Assembly (NCBI GenBank): GCA_964581895.1
Contig: CAZOPR010000001.1
Location: forward strand, 62,001-126,000
Length of the DNA stretch: 64,000 nt
Origin: Exilispira sp964581895
GTDB taxonomy: Bacteria; Spirochaetota; JAAYUW01
Reading direction: 5' to 3'
The position numbers and the translations under genes were made by a program. Under the pieces are notes generated by a model. The model saw nothing but the letters and a program-made list of their open reading frames with translations. It did no database searches and had not been told where the DNA came from. This document shows, piece by piece, positions 25,740-33,833 of the stretch (positions are counted from its first letter, which is position 1; each line of letters begins with the position of its first letter).

Positions 25740-27884
25740 ATGAATAAAATTTACCTTCTAAAGGGAACAATAATCTTTTTATTTATTCTTGTATTTAGTT
25801 TTTCTATTTTTGGGCAGGCAACTTCACAGCCATCAAATCCACCTGCTGGTATAGTAACTGTTAAAATAGCCATCGGTGATGTTCAGGTTGCTATCGGCGA
25901 CACAGCTGCAACCGCAGCCCCTGCTTTTGCAAAAGCCAAAATTAACATGGAATTAAAAGCTCCAACAAGGATTAAAACAGGGCCTGATTCTACAATAGAA
26001 ATTCTTTTGCAGGACAAATCTGTTCTTAAAATTGGTGCACAATCTGATTTTCTTATTGAGACCTGGAATTTTGATCCAAAGACAGGGACAAAAAAAGGAT
26101 TTTTCAAACTATTTTCTGGAAAAGTAATGGCAGTCGTTACAAAACTTTCTGGAAGTTCATCATTTCAAATAATTACAAATAATGGTGTTGCTTCTGTCCG
26201 TGGTACAAAATTTGGCGTGAATGTTAAGGATTCACCATCAGGATCAATTATGGATTTATTGGTATTCAATGGCGCTGTTGCTGTTGGTGCTCCAGGGCAA
26301 ATACCATCTTCAATCGTAAATGCAGGACAGATGATAAGTGTGGCTGCTAATGCTGTTTTATCCGCAGTAACCGAGATTTCTCAGCAGGCTTTGCAAGAAT
26401 TCAGCAACAATGGCTCTGCACCTGGTATGGATACTCTTGAGACCGAACTTCCAGATGAAGAACAAACCTATGCTGAAGAAACACAAACAGGCGGTGAATC
26501 GCAGCAAACAACAACACAACAGGCTCAAACTACAGAAACCCAGCAATTACAGGGCGAAGAGGCTAAACAAGCCGAACAAAAGGTCAAATCAGAACTTGAA
26601 AAATGGATTGAAAAATACTTAAATATGATTGGTGATTTTGGTTCAATAGTAATAGATGGGAAAGTATGGTCAACATTTACAGTAAATACAGAATTTGATT
26701 TTGGTACCATAGGTTTTGGTATTTATATGCCAATCATTTATGGAAATGATCTTTTTAATCCAGTTTCCTGGTATAACTATGAAAGTTATCATCTTGTCTG
26801 GGGAACACTATCAGATTCATTAGATTCTGTTGGTAAGATTCTTTCAATATTTAGATATTTCAGAATAGGCTATCCAGATGATCCATTCTTTCTGAAACTT
26901 GGACAATTCAATGATTTCATACTTGGAAATGGAATGAATCTATATATGTATTCAAATATGTACGATTTTCCACAGACAAGAAGACTTGGTTTAAATATGA
27001 ATCTTTTACTTGGTGGTTTTGGTATAAATCTAGCACTTGATCAGATAACAAAACCAGAAGTCTTAGGATTTAGACCATATATTCAATTTATTAAAGGTGT
27101 GCCTTTTTATTTTGGTGTAGAGATTACTGGTGATATTAAACCATTATACAATGAAATCCCTTCTGATCCAGTATTTGGTTCAATAGGGACTGGTTTCACA
27201 TTCCCGATAATTAGAACTCAAAGCTTCTTAAATATTATAATGTTTGCAGACGCAAGTATTAACTATGTTTATAAACCATATGAAACAGAAAATAAATTTT
27301 ATTTTACAAATGGTTTTGGTTTATTTGCTGGTTTAAGAGGAAATATTTTATTTATTAAGTATAGAGCTGAATATAGATTCTTAGCTGGAGAATATAAACC
27401 ACAGATTTTCAGTTTTGATTACCAACTAAAAAGAGATGGTTATGTCGATTATTTCAAAAATCAAGCAAATCCTTTAGATTTTTCAGCTATCTCTGATCTT
27501 ATCGGTTCAGCAAAATCAGGTTTATTTATTGAGGCAAGTTTTGATCTTTTCAATAAAAAAATCACTGGTTTTGCAACATGGGCTCATTATTTTTATGAGC
27601 AAGACGCAACTACTCTTACAAATGACTTTTTAACTGCTGGAGTAACATTATCTGACGAGTTATTCCCACCATTTGAAGGAGTTATTGAGATAGTAAAACC
27701 AGATTTTTTGGTACCAGATATCCCATTTTTTGAAAATCTTTCTATAACAGCAACTATCGGTTATACAGTATCTCAAGGTTTTAAGATCTTTGTAACATAT
27801 TCTATTTTCTATGTTCAAGATGATAGTGGAGTATATCAGCAACAGCAATCTTATAGCGTAACAACTCAGGTAAGTTTCTTCTAA
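25740..27884 (+). CDS. FecR-domain protein fused to an outer-membrane barrel
   Basis: The 714-residue product starts with a signal peptide (about residues 1-27, ending FGQA). A FecR domain follows at about 40-190 (strands LKAPTRIKTGPDSTIEILL, KLFSGKVMAVVTKL, VASVRGTKFGVNV). A Gln/Thr/Glu-rich linker covers about 225-285, and a C-terminal barrel-like domain from about 300 ends in TTQVSFF. The barrel is a paralogue of the one encoded directly upstream. In spirochaetes FecR domains of this kind are usually periplasmic ligand-binding modules unrelated to iron sensing. An AAAGGAGGAAGG site overlaps the region before the ATG, 15 bases after the upstream stop, so the two genes form an operon. Confidence 0.82.
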   Translation: MNKIYLLKGTIIFLFILVFSFSIFGQATSQPSNPPAGIVTVKIAIGDVQVAIGDTAATAAPAFAKAKINMELKAPTRIKTGPDSTIEILLQDKSVLKIGAQSDFLIETWNFDPKTGTKKGFFKLFSGKVMAVVTKLSGSSSFQIITNNGVASVRGTKFGVNVKDSPSGSIMDLLVFNGAVAVGAPGQIPSSIVNAGQMISVAANAVLSAVTEISQQALQEFSNNGSAPGMDTLETELPDEEQTYAEETQTGGESQQTTTQQAQTTETQQLQGEEAKQAEQKVKSELEKWIEKYLNMIGDFGSIVIDGKVWSTFTVNTEFDFGTIGFGIYMPIIYGNDLFNPVSWYNYESYHLVWGTLSDSLDSVGKILSIFRYFRIGYPDDPFFLKLGQFNDFILGNGMNLYMYSNMYDFPQTRRLGLNMNLLLGGFGINLALDQITKPEVLGFRPYIQFIKGVPFYFGVEITGDIKPLYNEIPSDPVFGSIGTGFTFPIIRTQSFLNIIMFADASINYVYKPYETENKFYFTNGFGLFAGLRGNILFIKYRAEYRFLAGEYKPQIFSFDYQLKRDGYVDYFKNQANPLDFSAISDLIGSAKSGLFIEASFDLFNKKITGFATWAHYFYEQDATTLTNDFLTAGVTLSDELFPPFEGVIEIVKPDFLVPDIPFFENLSITATIGYTVSQGFKIFVTYSIFYVQDDSGVYQQQQSYSVTTQVSFF

Positions 27885-27926
27885 AAAGTTTCTTCTAAGA
27901 ATTTTCTTTTTAGAATTTTTTCAATA

Positions 27927-27966
27927 AAAAAAAGGAGGTTGACTTTAAGTCAGCCTCCTTTTTTTT
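27927..27966. terminator. Bidirectional rho-independent terminator between convergent genes
   Basis: A hairpin is formed by GGAGGTTGAC (27934-27943) and GTCAGCCTCC (27949-27958), ten pairs including one G-T, with a five-base loop TTTAA. It is extended by an A-run on the left and a T-run on the right. T-runs therefore follow the stem on both strands. The right-hand T-run reaches the stop codon of the minus-strand DAHP synthase gene. Confidence 0.9.
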
Positions 27967-28783
27967 ATTTGATAATTTTTTTATCAAATATTTTAGAAAT
28001 CAAATTTTTTAGTTTTTGAAAAAATTCTGTAAATTGCGTAAATGATAGTTGTTGAGACGGATCTGATAAAGCAGATCTTGGATCTGGATGTGTTTCGATT
28101 ATCAGACCTTTGAAACCTGCTACTATAGCAGCAAGAGCAAGATCTGAAACAAAAAGTGAATTTCCAGAAGGATGTGATGGATCTGCAATAACTGGAATCT
28201 TTGAGTATTGTTTTATAAAACTTGAAGATAGAATATCAAAAGAGTATCTGTAACTTGATTCAAAGGATTTTATCCCTCTTTCACAAAGCAAGATCCTTCT
28301 ACCACCACTATAAAGATAATATTCAGCCATATTGAGCCACTCATAGATATTTGCTCCAAAATGCCTCTTCAATATTATTGGAAGATTTTTTTCACCTAAA
28401 AAAGTCAATAATTCAGTATTATACATAGATCTTGCACCAATCTGGAAAACATCTACATAATCTTTTACTATTTCATATTGCTCAGTAGTAGAAATTTCAC
28501 AAATCAATCTAATTTCTGGGAAATCTGATTTGATTTCTTTAAGAATATCAATGCCATCTTTTCCTATCCCTTGAAATGAATAGACACTGGTTCTACTCTT
28601 AAAAAGAAAAGCCCTAAAAAATTTGATATTAAATCTATTACAGAAATTTATTGAATCTAATACCATTTCTCTACTTTCGATTGCACATGGACCAATCGCA
28701 AGGAAAATTGGCAGTTCTTTATTAAAGAAAAAATAATCATAACTTTCAGAAAAATTTAAGTTTTCATATAGATAACTTTTCAT
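27965..28783 (-). CDS. aroF: 3-deoxy-7-phosphoheptulonate (DAHP) synthase, type I-beta
   Basis: DAHP synthase condenses phosphoenolpyruvate and erythrose 4-phosphate, the first step of the shikimate pathway. The 272-residue product belongs to the AroF/KdsA-like beta subgroup. Visible motifs are AIGPCAIES, FKSRTSVYSFQGIG, VDVFQIGARSMYN, PIILKRHFGA, ILLCERGIKSFE, PVIADPSHPSG and IETHPDPRSALSD. Those in AIGPCAIES, the CERG Glu, the PSH His and the HPDP region contribute metal and substrate ligands. No N-terminal ACT/FeS regulatory domain is present, so feedback control by that route is unlikely. A KDO8P synthase is a less likely alternative, because the motifs match DAHP synthase better. It follows aroQ in a minus-strand operon. 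Confidence 0.9.
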   Translation of the reverse strand: MKSYLYENLNFSESYDYFFFNKELPIFLAIGPCAIESREMVLDSINFCNRFNIKFFRAFLFKSRTSVYSFQGIGKDGIDILKEIKSDFPEIRLICEISTTEQYEIVKDYVDVFQIGARSMYNTELLTFLGEKNLPIILKRHFGANIYEWLNMAEYYLYSGGRRILLCERGIKSFESSYRYSFDILSSSFIKQYSKIPVIADPSHPSGNSLFVSDLALAAIVAGFKGLIIETHPDPRSALSDPSQQLSFTQFTEFFQKLKNLISKIFDKKIIK

Positions 28784-28877
28784 AAATGTAACTTTTCCTA
28801 AAAAGTAACTTATCTTAAAAGTAACTTTTCATAAATGTAACTTATAATATAAATGTAACTTATAAAAAATGTAACTT
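28784..28877 (-). repeat. Array of degenerate AAGTTACATTTATG units upstream of aroF
   Basis: In this spacer the plus strand shows GTAACTT at 28788, 28805, 28821, 28837, 28855 and 28871, that is, six copies spaced 16-18 bases. On the coding strand the unit reads AAGTTACATTTATGAAA, and one copy about 45 bases upstream duplicates the aroF start region including its ATGAAAAGTTA. The actual ribosome binding site (TAGGAAAA) occurs only in the last copy. Confidence 0.7.
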
Positions 28878-29339
28878 TTATAATAAAGGCAACTTTTCAA
28901 AAATATACTCCAATGCTAAAATATATGAATGAATTCCAGCCCCAGCTATTAAAATATCTACATTTTTTGCGGTAATTAGATTTTGTCTTTCTTCTTCTCG
29001 TGCAAATATATTAGATAAATGAACTTCACAGATAATTTTGTTTTGCAACTTTAATATTTTAAGAGTATCTGAAATAGCAATAGAATAGTGGCTATAAGCA
29101 GCTGGATTTATTATTATTGCATCATATTTATCGATGTTTTCTAAAAGAATATCTATAATTTGTCCTTCTGAATTTGATTGAAAAAACTGAACTTCAATTT
29201 TATTTTGAAATCTTTTTTCAATGAAGTCTTTAATAAAATTTTCTAATTTTTCCAGAGTATATTGCCCATAAAATTCTTTTTCTCTTAAATGAAGATGTGA
29301 AAAATTTGGTCCATTTATGATAAATATTTTTTTACCCAT
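28878..29339 (-). CDS. aroQ: 3-dehydroquinate dehydratase, type II
   Basis: The enzyme dehydrates 3-dehydroquinate to 3-dehydroshikimate. The 153-residue length is typical of dodecameric type II enzymes. Key motifs are INGPNFSHLHLREKEFYG with the catalytic Tyr and the flexible-loop Arg, FFQSNSEGQIIDIL, INPAAYSHYSIAISD with the catalytic His, and EVHLSNIFAREE. The loop sequence HLHLREKE departs from the usual NLLGKREPE but keeps Arg and Glu. A weak AAAGG site precedes the ATG. It is in an operon with aroF downstream. Confidence 0.93.
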   Translation of the reverse strand: MGKKIFIINGPNFSHLHLREKEFYGQYTLEKLENFIKDFIEKRFQNKIEVQFFQSNSEGQIIDILLENIDKYDAIIINPAAYSHYSIAISDTLKILKLQNKIICEVHLSNIFAREEERQNLITAKNVDILIAGAGIHSYILALEYIFEKLPLL

Positions 29340-29650
29340 TGTTAACCTTTATTATTTTTTCTTTATTATTTATCTTTTTTTTATTTTTTTTAATATTTAT
29401 TTTGCTTTCTACTTTTGTTTTTTTTAGTATTTTTTTACATTCTACTTTTACTTTTTTTAGTATTTTTTTACTTTCTACTTTTATTTTTTTTAATATATTT
29501 TTCCATTCTACTTTTACTTTTTTTAGTATTTTTTTTGCTTTCTACTTTTCCTTTTTTTTACATTTATTTGTTATTTCTATTATTATCCTTCTTTTATTTA
29601 ATTTGGTAAATATTACTACCCTCATTTAATAGTTAATAGTTTATCAACAA
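29340..29650. repeat. T-rich spacer with five 33-34-base tandem repeats
   Basis: This 311-base gap between the aroQ start and the thioesterase stop holds no supported gene. Within it, TTCTACTTTT recurs at 29407, 29440, 29473, 29506 and 29540, giving five degenerate copies of a 33-34-base unit ending in AGTATTTTTTTAC. Because 33 is divisible by three, the plus strand stays open and would encode a hydrophobic 11-residue repeat, but there is no ribosome binding site. I read it as a noncoding minisatellite in the aroQ leader. Confidence 0.75.
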
Positions 29651-30055
29651 TTAATCAATCAATTTTTTAAGTTCAGTGTAGAACATTGAATTCCTTTGTA
29701 TTTTTAGTTTGTCATCTGTTATTGGATGAACCGTAAAACCTGTAGCTAAAATATCATTATCTTTGAGAACAACATATTCAAGTGTTAATTTAATAGGGGT
29801 TAACTCCTTAATAGATACATCTATATCTATTTTATCTTCAAATAACGCTGGTTTTATGAATTTGGCATAAACTTCATATACTGGAAGCCATATACCAGAT
29901 TTTTCTATTTTATCATATGGTAGTTTGCATTCCCTTAAAAAGTGAAGCCTTGCCTCTTCAAACCATTTTATATAGTTTGAATGATGAACAATACTCATCT
30001 TGTCTGTTTCCCAATAATTAACAATTTTTGAATATCTTACTGTAAATTTACTCAT
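29651..30055 (-). CDS. Acyl-CoA thioesterase of the 4HBT/YbgC hot-dog family
   Basis: The 134-residue hot-dog protein shows the family signature ETDKMSIVHHSNYIKWFEEAR, in which the Asp is the catalytic residue of the 4-hydroxybenzoyl-CoA thioesterase type. Strand content after it (YVVLKDNDILATGFTVHPI) fits as well. It should hydrolyse an acyl-CoA thioester; the substrate cannot be read from sequence. The ATG has an AAAGGAT site 6 bases upstream. It lies alone between repeat-rich spacers. Confidence 0.9.
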   Translation of the reverse strand: MSKFTVRYSKIVNYWETDKMSIVHHSNYIKWFEEARLHFLRECKLPYDKIEKSGIWLPVYEVYAKFIKPALFEDKIDIDVSIKELTPIKLTLEYVVLKDNDILATGFTVHPITDDKLKIQRNSMFYTELKKLID

Positions 30056-30059
30056 ATTT

Positions 30060-30330
30060 ATCCTTTCTGATTTCAGAATAATTAAAATTAAAAAAAAATA
30101 AAATTAAAAAAAATCAAAAAAAAGTATTAAAAATTAAAAATTCCAAATTAAAAAAATTAAAGTAAAAAAAAGAAAAGTATCAAAAATCAAAAAATTTAAA
30201 TTAAAAAGAAAAAGTAAAAAATTCAAAATTTAATCAAAAATTCTAAATTAAAAAAGCAAAAAATAAAAAATTTAAAATTAAATCACAAACAAAACATAAA
30301 AAATTAAAATAAAAATAATCTAAAAGTAAG
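30060..30330. repeat. A-rich low-complexity spacer
   Basis: About 270 bases between two minus-strand genes consist on the plus strand almost entirely of A-runs broken by T and an occasional C, with recurring ATTAAAAATTCCAAATTAAAAA-like and AAAAATCAAAAAA-like units. I see no open frame, promoter pair or hairpin here. Strand asymmetry is strong: the minus-strand transcript would be U-rich. Confidence 0.6.
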
Positions 30331-30340
30331 AGTAGAATCT

Positions 30341-30709
30341 TTAGGTATTTAATAAAATATCTCGTAGTTTTGAAGCATCATCAAGATATAAATCTTTAAC
30401 TTTTTTCATTGATTTACAATTAATGACAAATCTGATTATATTTTGAGGTGTGCCTAAAACTTCTATATCTGAAAATGTTATACAGGGAAAATCATAACCA
30501 TTTTCCCTTAAAAAAGTACAGGGATAAGAAGAATGAAGGTTTTTTGGGGCGACAATCATTATTAGCAAGATATCTTTTGGTTTAATCTTGTTTATTTCCA
30601 AAAAGGATTTTATAAATTTAATTGTTGCTTTTTCAATTTCAATTTTATTATCCTCTTTGAAAGAAATTGCGCCTCTTATCCAAAATCTTCTTTTAATTAT
30701 ACCTAACAT
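30341..30709 (-). CDS. aroH: Chorismate mutase, AroH type
   Basis: The enzyme converts chorismate to prephenate. The 122-residue product matches the trimeric Bacillus AroH fold rather than the helical AroQ-class mutase. Visible equivalents of active-site elements are the N-terminal WIRGA (Arg7 of the Bacillus enzyme), APKNLHSSYPCTFLRENGY, NIIRFVI (Arg90) and the C-terminal LYLDDASKLR (Tyr108). The position aligned with Glu78 appears to be Asp in SDIEVLG, a conservative change. Together with aroF and aroQ nearby it suggests aromatic amino-acid synthesis is partly encoded here. Confidence 0.9.
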   Translation of the reverse strand: MLGIIKRRFWIRGAISFKEDNKIEIEKATIKFIKSFLEINKIKPKDILLIMIVAPKNLHSSYPCTFLRENGYDFPCITFSDIEVLGTPQNIIRFVINCKSMKKVKDLYLDDASKLRDILLNT

Positions 30710-30740
30710 ATCTACTCTTATCTTTTAATTTACTTTGTGG

Positions 30741-30769
30741 TAAAAAATATTTTAAGATAATCTTAAAAT
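30741..30769 (-). terminator. Possible weak terminator after the WalJ-type hydrolase gene
   Basis: A nine-pair stem ATTTTAAGA/TCTTAAAAT (30749-30757 and 30761-30769) with a three-base loop is followed on the minus strand by TTTTTT. The stem has a single G-C pair, so efficiency would be low. Confidence 0.35.
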
Positions 30770-30821
30770 GCAATTTTTTAGGAAAACAAAATTGATATTT
30801 GACTTCAAAATAATAAAAAAG

Positions 30822-31694
30822 TTAAAAAAGTAAATTATCTTCTAATTTATCAAATCCAGATATATTTTTTAGGTTGTTAATAGATTCTTGATTTATCTTT
30901 TTTGAATCACTATTTGATTTAGCATTTTCAAAAATATTTATTCCATCTTGAATTTGGTTTCTTGGACAAATAACATAATTAAAATCAAATTTACCATTTA
31001 TTAAGATATCTTTTTTCAAAATTTCTGGACTGTTATTTATTTCAGATAGATGGCAGAAATAAACAATCTTTATCCTGCAATTATTTTTTGAAAGGTAATT
31101 TAAAAAGTTAATGGCATTTAGATTTGAAAGATGACCTTTGTTTGATTCTATCCTTTTTTTAAGATAAAGAGGGTATGGACCTTCTTTTAGCATTTGGGGA
31201 TTGTAATTTGCCTCCAAAAATAGCACATCAGAATTTTTAGCATAATAAATCATTTCTTTTGTAATATGCCCTGTATCTGTGATTACTGTAAATGTAGTAT
31301 TTTCAAAATTTATTGAATAAGATACACTTGCAGTAGCATCATGAGATGTTTCAAAAGCAATAAATGAAAACAGGTTATTACTATATATTTTGTTTGTTTC
31401 TATTAATCTTATGTCTATTTTTTCTTTATTAAAATATTCTTGGTAATCTGAATTCTTATGAATATAAACTGGAATTTTTAATTTTTTTGCAGATACTTTG
31501 ACACCGCTAATATGATCCTTATGTGTATGAGTTACAAGAATGAACTTAAATTTTGTTAAGTCATAATTCAAAGATTTTGCTCTTTTTGAGAATTCATTAA
31601 AACTATATCCATTATCTAATATACATGAGGAAGAAGTATTTGAAAATAGATAACAGTTTGCTTTACTACCGCTTCCTAAAATAGAATATTTCAT
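30822..31694 (-). CDS. Metallo-beta-lactamase-fold hydrolase, YycJ/WalJ type
   Basis: The 290-residue product is a metallo-beta-lactamase-fold protein with the metal-binding motif HTHKDH (near residue 57), further ligands in AFETSHDATASVSYSI and TDTGH, and the typical WalJ N-terminus ILGSGSKANCYLF. WalJ/YycJ proteins are predicted nucleases, some tied to DNA repair. The C-terminal 60 residues are polar and poorly conserved. The region directly upstream of its ATG has four short near-repeats (GTAATCAAATA or GTTAACCAAATA). Confidence 0.88.
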   Translation of the reverse strand: MKYSILGSGSKANCYLFSNTSSSCILDNGYSFNEFSKRAKSLNYDLTKFKFILVTHTHKDHISGVKVSAKKLKIPVYIHKNSDYQEYFNKEKIDIRLIETNKIYSNNLFSFIAFETSHDATASVSYSINFENTTFTVITDTGHITKEMIYYAKNSDVLFLEANYNPQMLKEGPYPLYLKKRIESNKGHLSNLNAINFLNYLSKNNCRIKIVYFCHLSEINNSPEILKKDILINGKFDFNYVICPRNQIQDGINIFENAKSNSDSKKINQESINNLKNISGFDKLEDNLLF

Positions 31695-31760
31695 TTGATT
31701 ACCTATTTGATTACTTATTTGGTTAACTATTTTATTTAATTAATTATTATATTTGGCTAA
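31692..31760 (-). repeat. Short tandem repeats at the start of the WalJ-type gene
   Basis: On the coding strand the units GTTAGCCAAATA, GTTAACCAAATAA, GTAATCAAATAG and GTAATCAAATG occur in series, the last one including the start codon ATG. The only purine-rich element near the start is the AGG in the third unit. Confidence 0.55.
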
Positions 31761-32771
31761 CTATTTATCGAAAATAAAACCATAATCTATTTTCATCTTT
31801 TCTTTTGCCTGCAGTAGTATAGAAGAAGTTAAATCTTGAGCTTTCTCTGTTCCATTTTTTAGGATTTTATAAACATAAGGTAAATCATTTTCAAGTTCTC
31901 TTCTTTTTTCTCTTATAGGTCTTAAGTATTCACAAATAAGTTGTGTAAGTTCACTTTTACATTTTACACAACCTCTTTCACCTTTTAAGCATTCTGTTTT
32001 AACTTCATTAAGTTTATCAAAGCCAAAAATATCCATATAATAAAAAACCATACAACCATCAGGGTGACCAGGATCATTTTTTCTAAGTTTAGTCGGGTCT
32101 GTATAAGCTGAAAAGATTTTTTGCTTGATCTCATCTTCAGAATCTTTTAGGTAGATTGCATTATTTAAGCTTTTACTCATCTTGGAATTCCCATCGAGAC
32201 CTTTGATTCTTGAATTTTTCTCTGGTATTAATGCATCTGGTTCATTGAATAAAGTTCCATAGATACTGTTGAATCTTCTTGCGATTTCCCTTGTAAGTTC
32301 AATCATAGGAGCTTGATCTTCTCCAACAGGCACTAAGTCTGCATTAAAAGATAGAATATCCGCAGCTTGTGAAACAGGGTATCCAAAAAATCCATAAGTG
32401 ACAGAATCATTAAATAAATGAGTTTTTTGTTTTATCTCCTCTTTTACAGTAGGATTTCTTGAAAGCCTTGAAAGACTAACTAAATTACTGAAAAATATAG
32501 TCAGTTCTGCAATAGCAGAAATTTTAGATTGCAAAACTATTGTTGATTTTTCAGAATCTATTCCAGAGGCTATATAATCCATAACTACTTCACAAACATT
32601 ATCCCTAACTTTCTCTGGATTATTAAAATTATCTGTAAGAGCTTGAACATCAGCTATAAGTATAAATGTTTCATATTGATTTTGAAGTAAAACTCTATTT
32701 TGTAAACTTCCAAAATAGTGACCTATATGAAGAGGTCCTGTTGGTCTATCTCCTGTCAATATCCTTTTCAT
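31761..32771 (-). CDS. trpS: Tryptophanyl-tRNA synthetase
   Basis: This class I aminoacyl-tRNA synthetase charges tRNA-Trp. The 336-residue product has the HIGH motif in GPLHIGHYFGSL, the KMSKS motif in GNSKMSKSLNN, and the TrpRS-specific GDRPTGPLH and GYPVSQAADIL. A CVKCKSEL segment near residue 275 and an upstream Cys could form a zinc-like site, as in several bacterial TrpRS variants. An AAGGA site lies 9 bases upstream of the ATG. A strong terminator separates it from secF upstream, so it has its own promoter, though I could not identify one clearly. Confidence 0.96.
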   Translation of the reverse strand: MKRILTGDRPTGPLHIGHYFGSLQNRVLLQNQYETFILIADVQALTDNFNNPEKVRDNVCEVVMDYIASGIDSEKSTIVLQSKISAIAELTIFFSNLVSLSRLSRNPTVKEEIKQKTHLFNDSVTYGFFGYPVSQAADILSFNADLVPVGEDQAPMIELTREIARRFNSIYGTLFNEPDALIPEKNSRIKGLDGNSKMSKSLNNAIYLKDSEDEIKQKIFSAYTDPTKLRKNDPGHPDGCMVFYYMDIFGFDKLNEVKTECLKGERGCVKCKSELTQLICEYLRPIREKRRELENDLPYVYKILKNGTEKAQDLTSSILLQAKEKMKIDYGFIFDK

Positions 32772-32794
32772 AAAATATTCCTTAAAAAATAATT

Positions 32795-32834
32795 AAACTA
32801 AAAGCCTTCCGAAATATTGGAAGGCTTTTAGTTT
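32795..32834 (-). terminator. Rho-independent terminator of the yajC-secD-secF operon
   Basis: A perfect 16-base inverted repeat, AAACTAAAAGCCTTCC and GGAAGGCTTTTAGTTT, with an eight-base loop GAAATATT. It lies 27 bases after the secF stop on the minus strand. U-rich sequence within the right arm of either strand allows it to work in both directions. Confidence 0.85.
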
Positions 32835-32861
32835 ATTATAAACAAATAAAAATATAATTCA

Positions 32862-33833
32862 TTAAGATTTATAAGATGGATTTCCCCACATAAGCAGCAC
32901 TGGAGATGCGATATAAATAGAAGAATAGGTACCTATTATAAGACCGATAGATAGAACAAATGCAAAATCTCTTGTAGGTATTCCACCTAAGATTAAAATA
33001 CAAAATACAATTACAAATGTAGTTAAAGCTGTGATTACAGTTCTGGATAAAGTAATTGTAATGGAATTGTCGATGTTATCCATAAAAGAATTGATAACAA
33101 TTTTTGATTCACTTCTATCTTTTTCAAGTTTCTTTTTCAAATCTTTTGAGATATTTTGTGAAACATACTGGAATTCATTTTCTTTAATTTTAGAGAGAAC
33201 GACAATGGAGTCGTTTAGTGAATAACCTAAAAGTGTAAGAATACCAGCTAATGTTTGAGTATTAAGTTCTCTTTTAAAAATAATAATAATTGCAAGAACA
33301 AAAAATGCGTCATGAATTATAGAAAGAACTGCTCCAAAAGAGTATTTGAAATCTTTAAATCTTAAGAAAGTATATAAAAGGATAAGAACAATTACAACAA
33401 GAAGCATTATGATTGAAGAATAACTCATCTTTGCAGATGAAGAAGGACCAACAAGATTGACAGAAAGTATTTCGTAATCAGTTTGAGAAAAATTGGATGC
33501 CAAAAGAGATTTGAAATCTTCTATTTTTTGATTATTTAAGTTAGTCTCTTTAGTTGCTGGGATCCTCAAAACATATTGCTGAGAGTCATTTCCACCAATT
33601 TGAGTTATATTTGAACCAAAACCATGATCCTGACAAAATTTTCTAAATGTAGCAATATCCATTCCAGATTTTGAAAATCTAAGTTGGATTGTTATACCAC
33701 CAGTAAAATCTATTCCAAAACGAATACCACCATTTATAAAATAAAATACAACACCAAGAAGTATAACAGTTAGGGAAAAGGCAAAGGCAATATAACGATA
33801 TCTTGAAAAAGGAATTACTTTTGATTGTTTCAT
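32862..33833 (-). CDS. secF: Protein export membrane protein SecF
   Basis: SecF works with SecD to drive late steps of Sec-dependent protein translocation using the proton gradient. The start is set at ATG 33833, where ATGA overlaps the secD stop and GGAGGA lies 9 bases upstream; this gives 323 residues. There are six membrane helices. Visible motifs are GIDFTGGITIQLRFS in the first periplasmic domain, and TLLGYSLNDSIVVLSKIKEN and SRTVITALTTF in the membrane core. The gene is separate from secD, not fused. Confidence 0.96.
   Translation of the reverse strand: MKQSKVIPFSRYRYIAFAFSLTVILLGVVFYFINGGIRFGIDFTGGITIQLRFSKSGMDIATFRKFCQDHGFGSNITQIGGNDSQQYVLRIPATKETNLNNQKIEDFKSLLASNFSQTDYEILSVNLVGPSSSAKMSYSSIIMLLVVIVLILLYTFLRFKDFKYSFGAVLSIIHDAFFVLAIIIIFKRELNTQTLAGILTLLGYSLNDSIVVLSKIKENEFQYVSQNISKDLKKKLEKDRSESKIVINSFMDNIDNSITITLSRTVITALTTFVIVFCILILGGIPTRDFAFVLSIGLIIGTYSSIYIASPVLLMWGNPSYKS

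Noticed and set aside
26410..26622. Alternate-frame open reading frames over the Gln/Thr-rich linker of the FecR-barrel gene
   Set aside because: They are caused by the biased composition of the linker in the real frame and have no start signal or family similarity.
29339..29629. Plus-strand open frame of 96 codons with a hydrophobic 11-residue repeat
   Set aside because: It starts at a TTG without ribosome binding site inside the aroQ start codon region and is produced by a T-rich 33-base tandem repeat; no codon preference or family signal supports it.
30060..30330. Possible CRISPR-like or structured RNA in the A-rich repeats
   Set aside because: Units are irregular, lack distinct spacers and cannot form stable stems; simple low-complexity sequence explains them.
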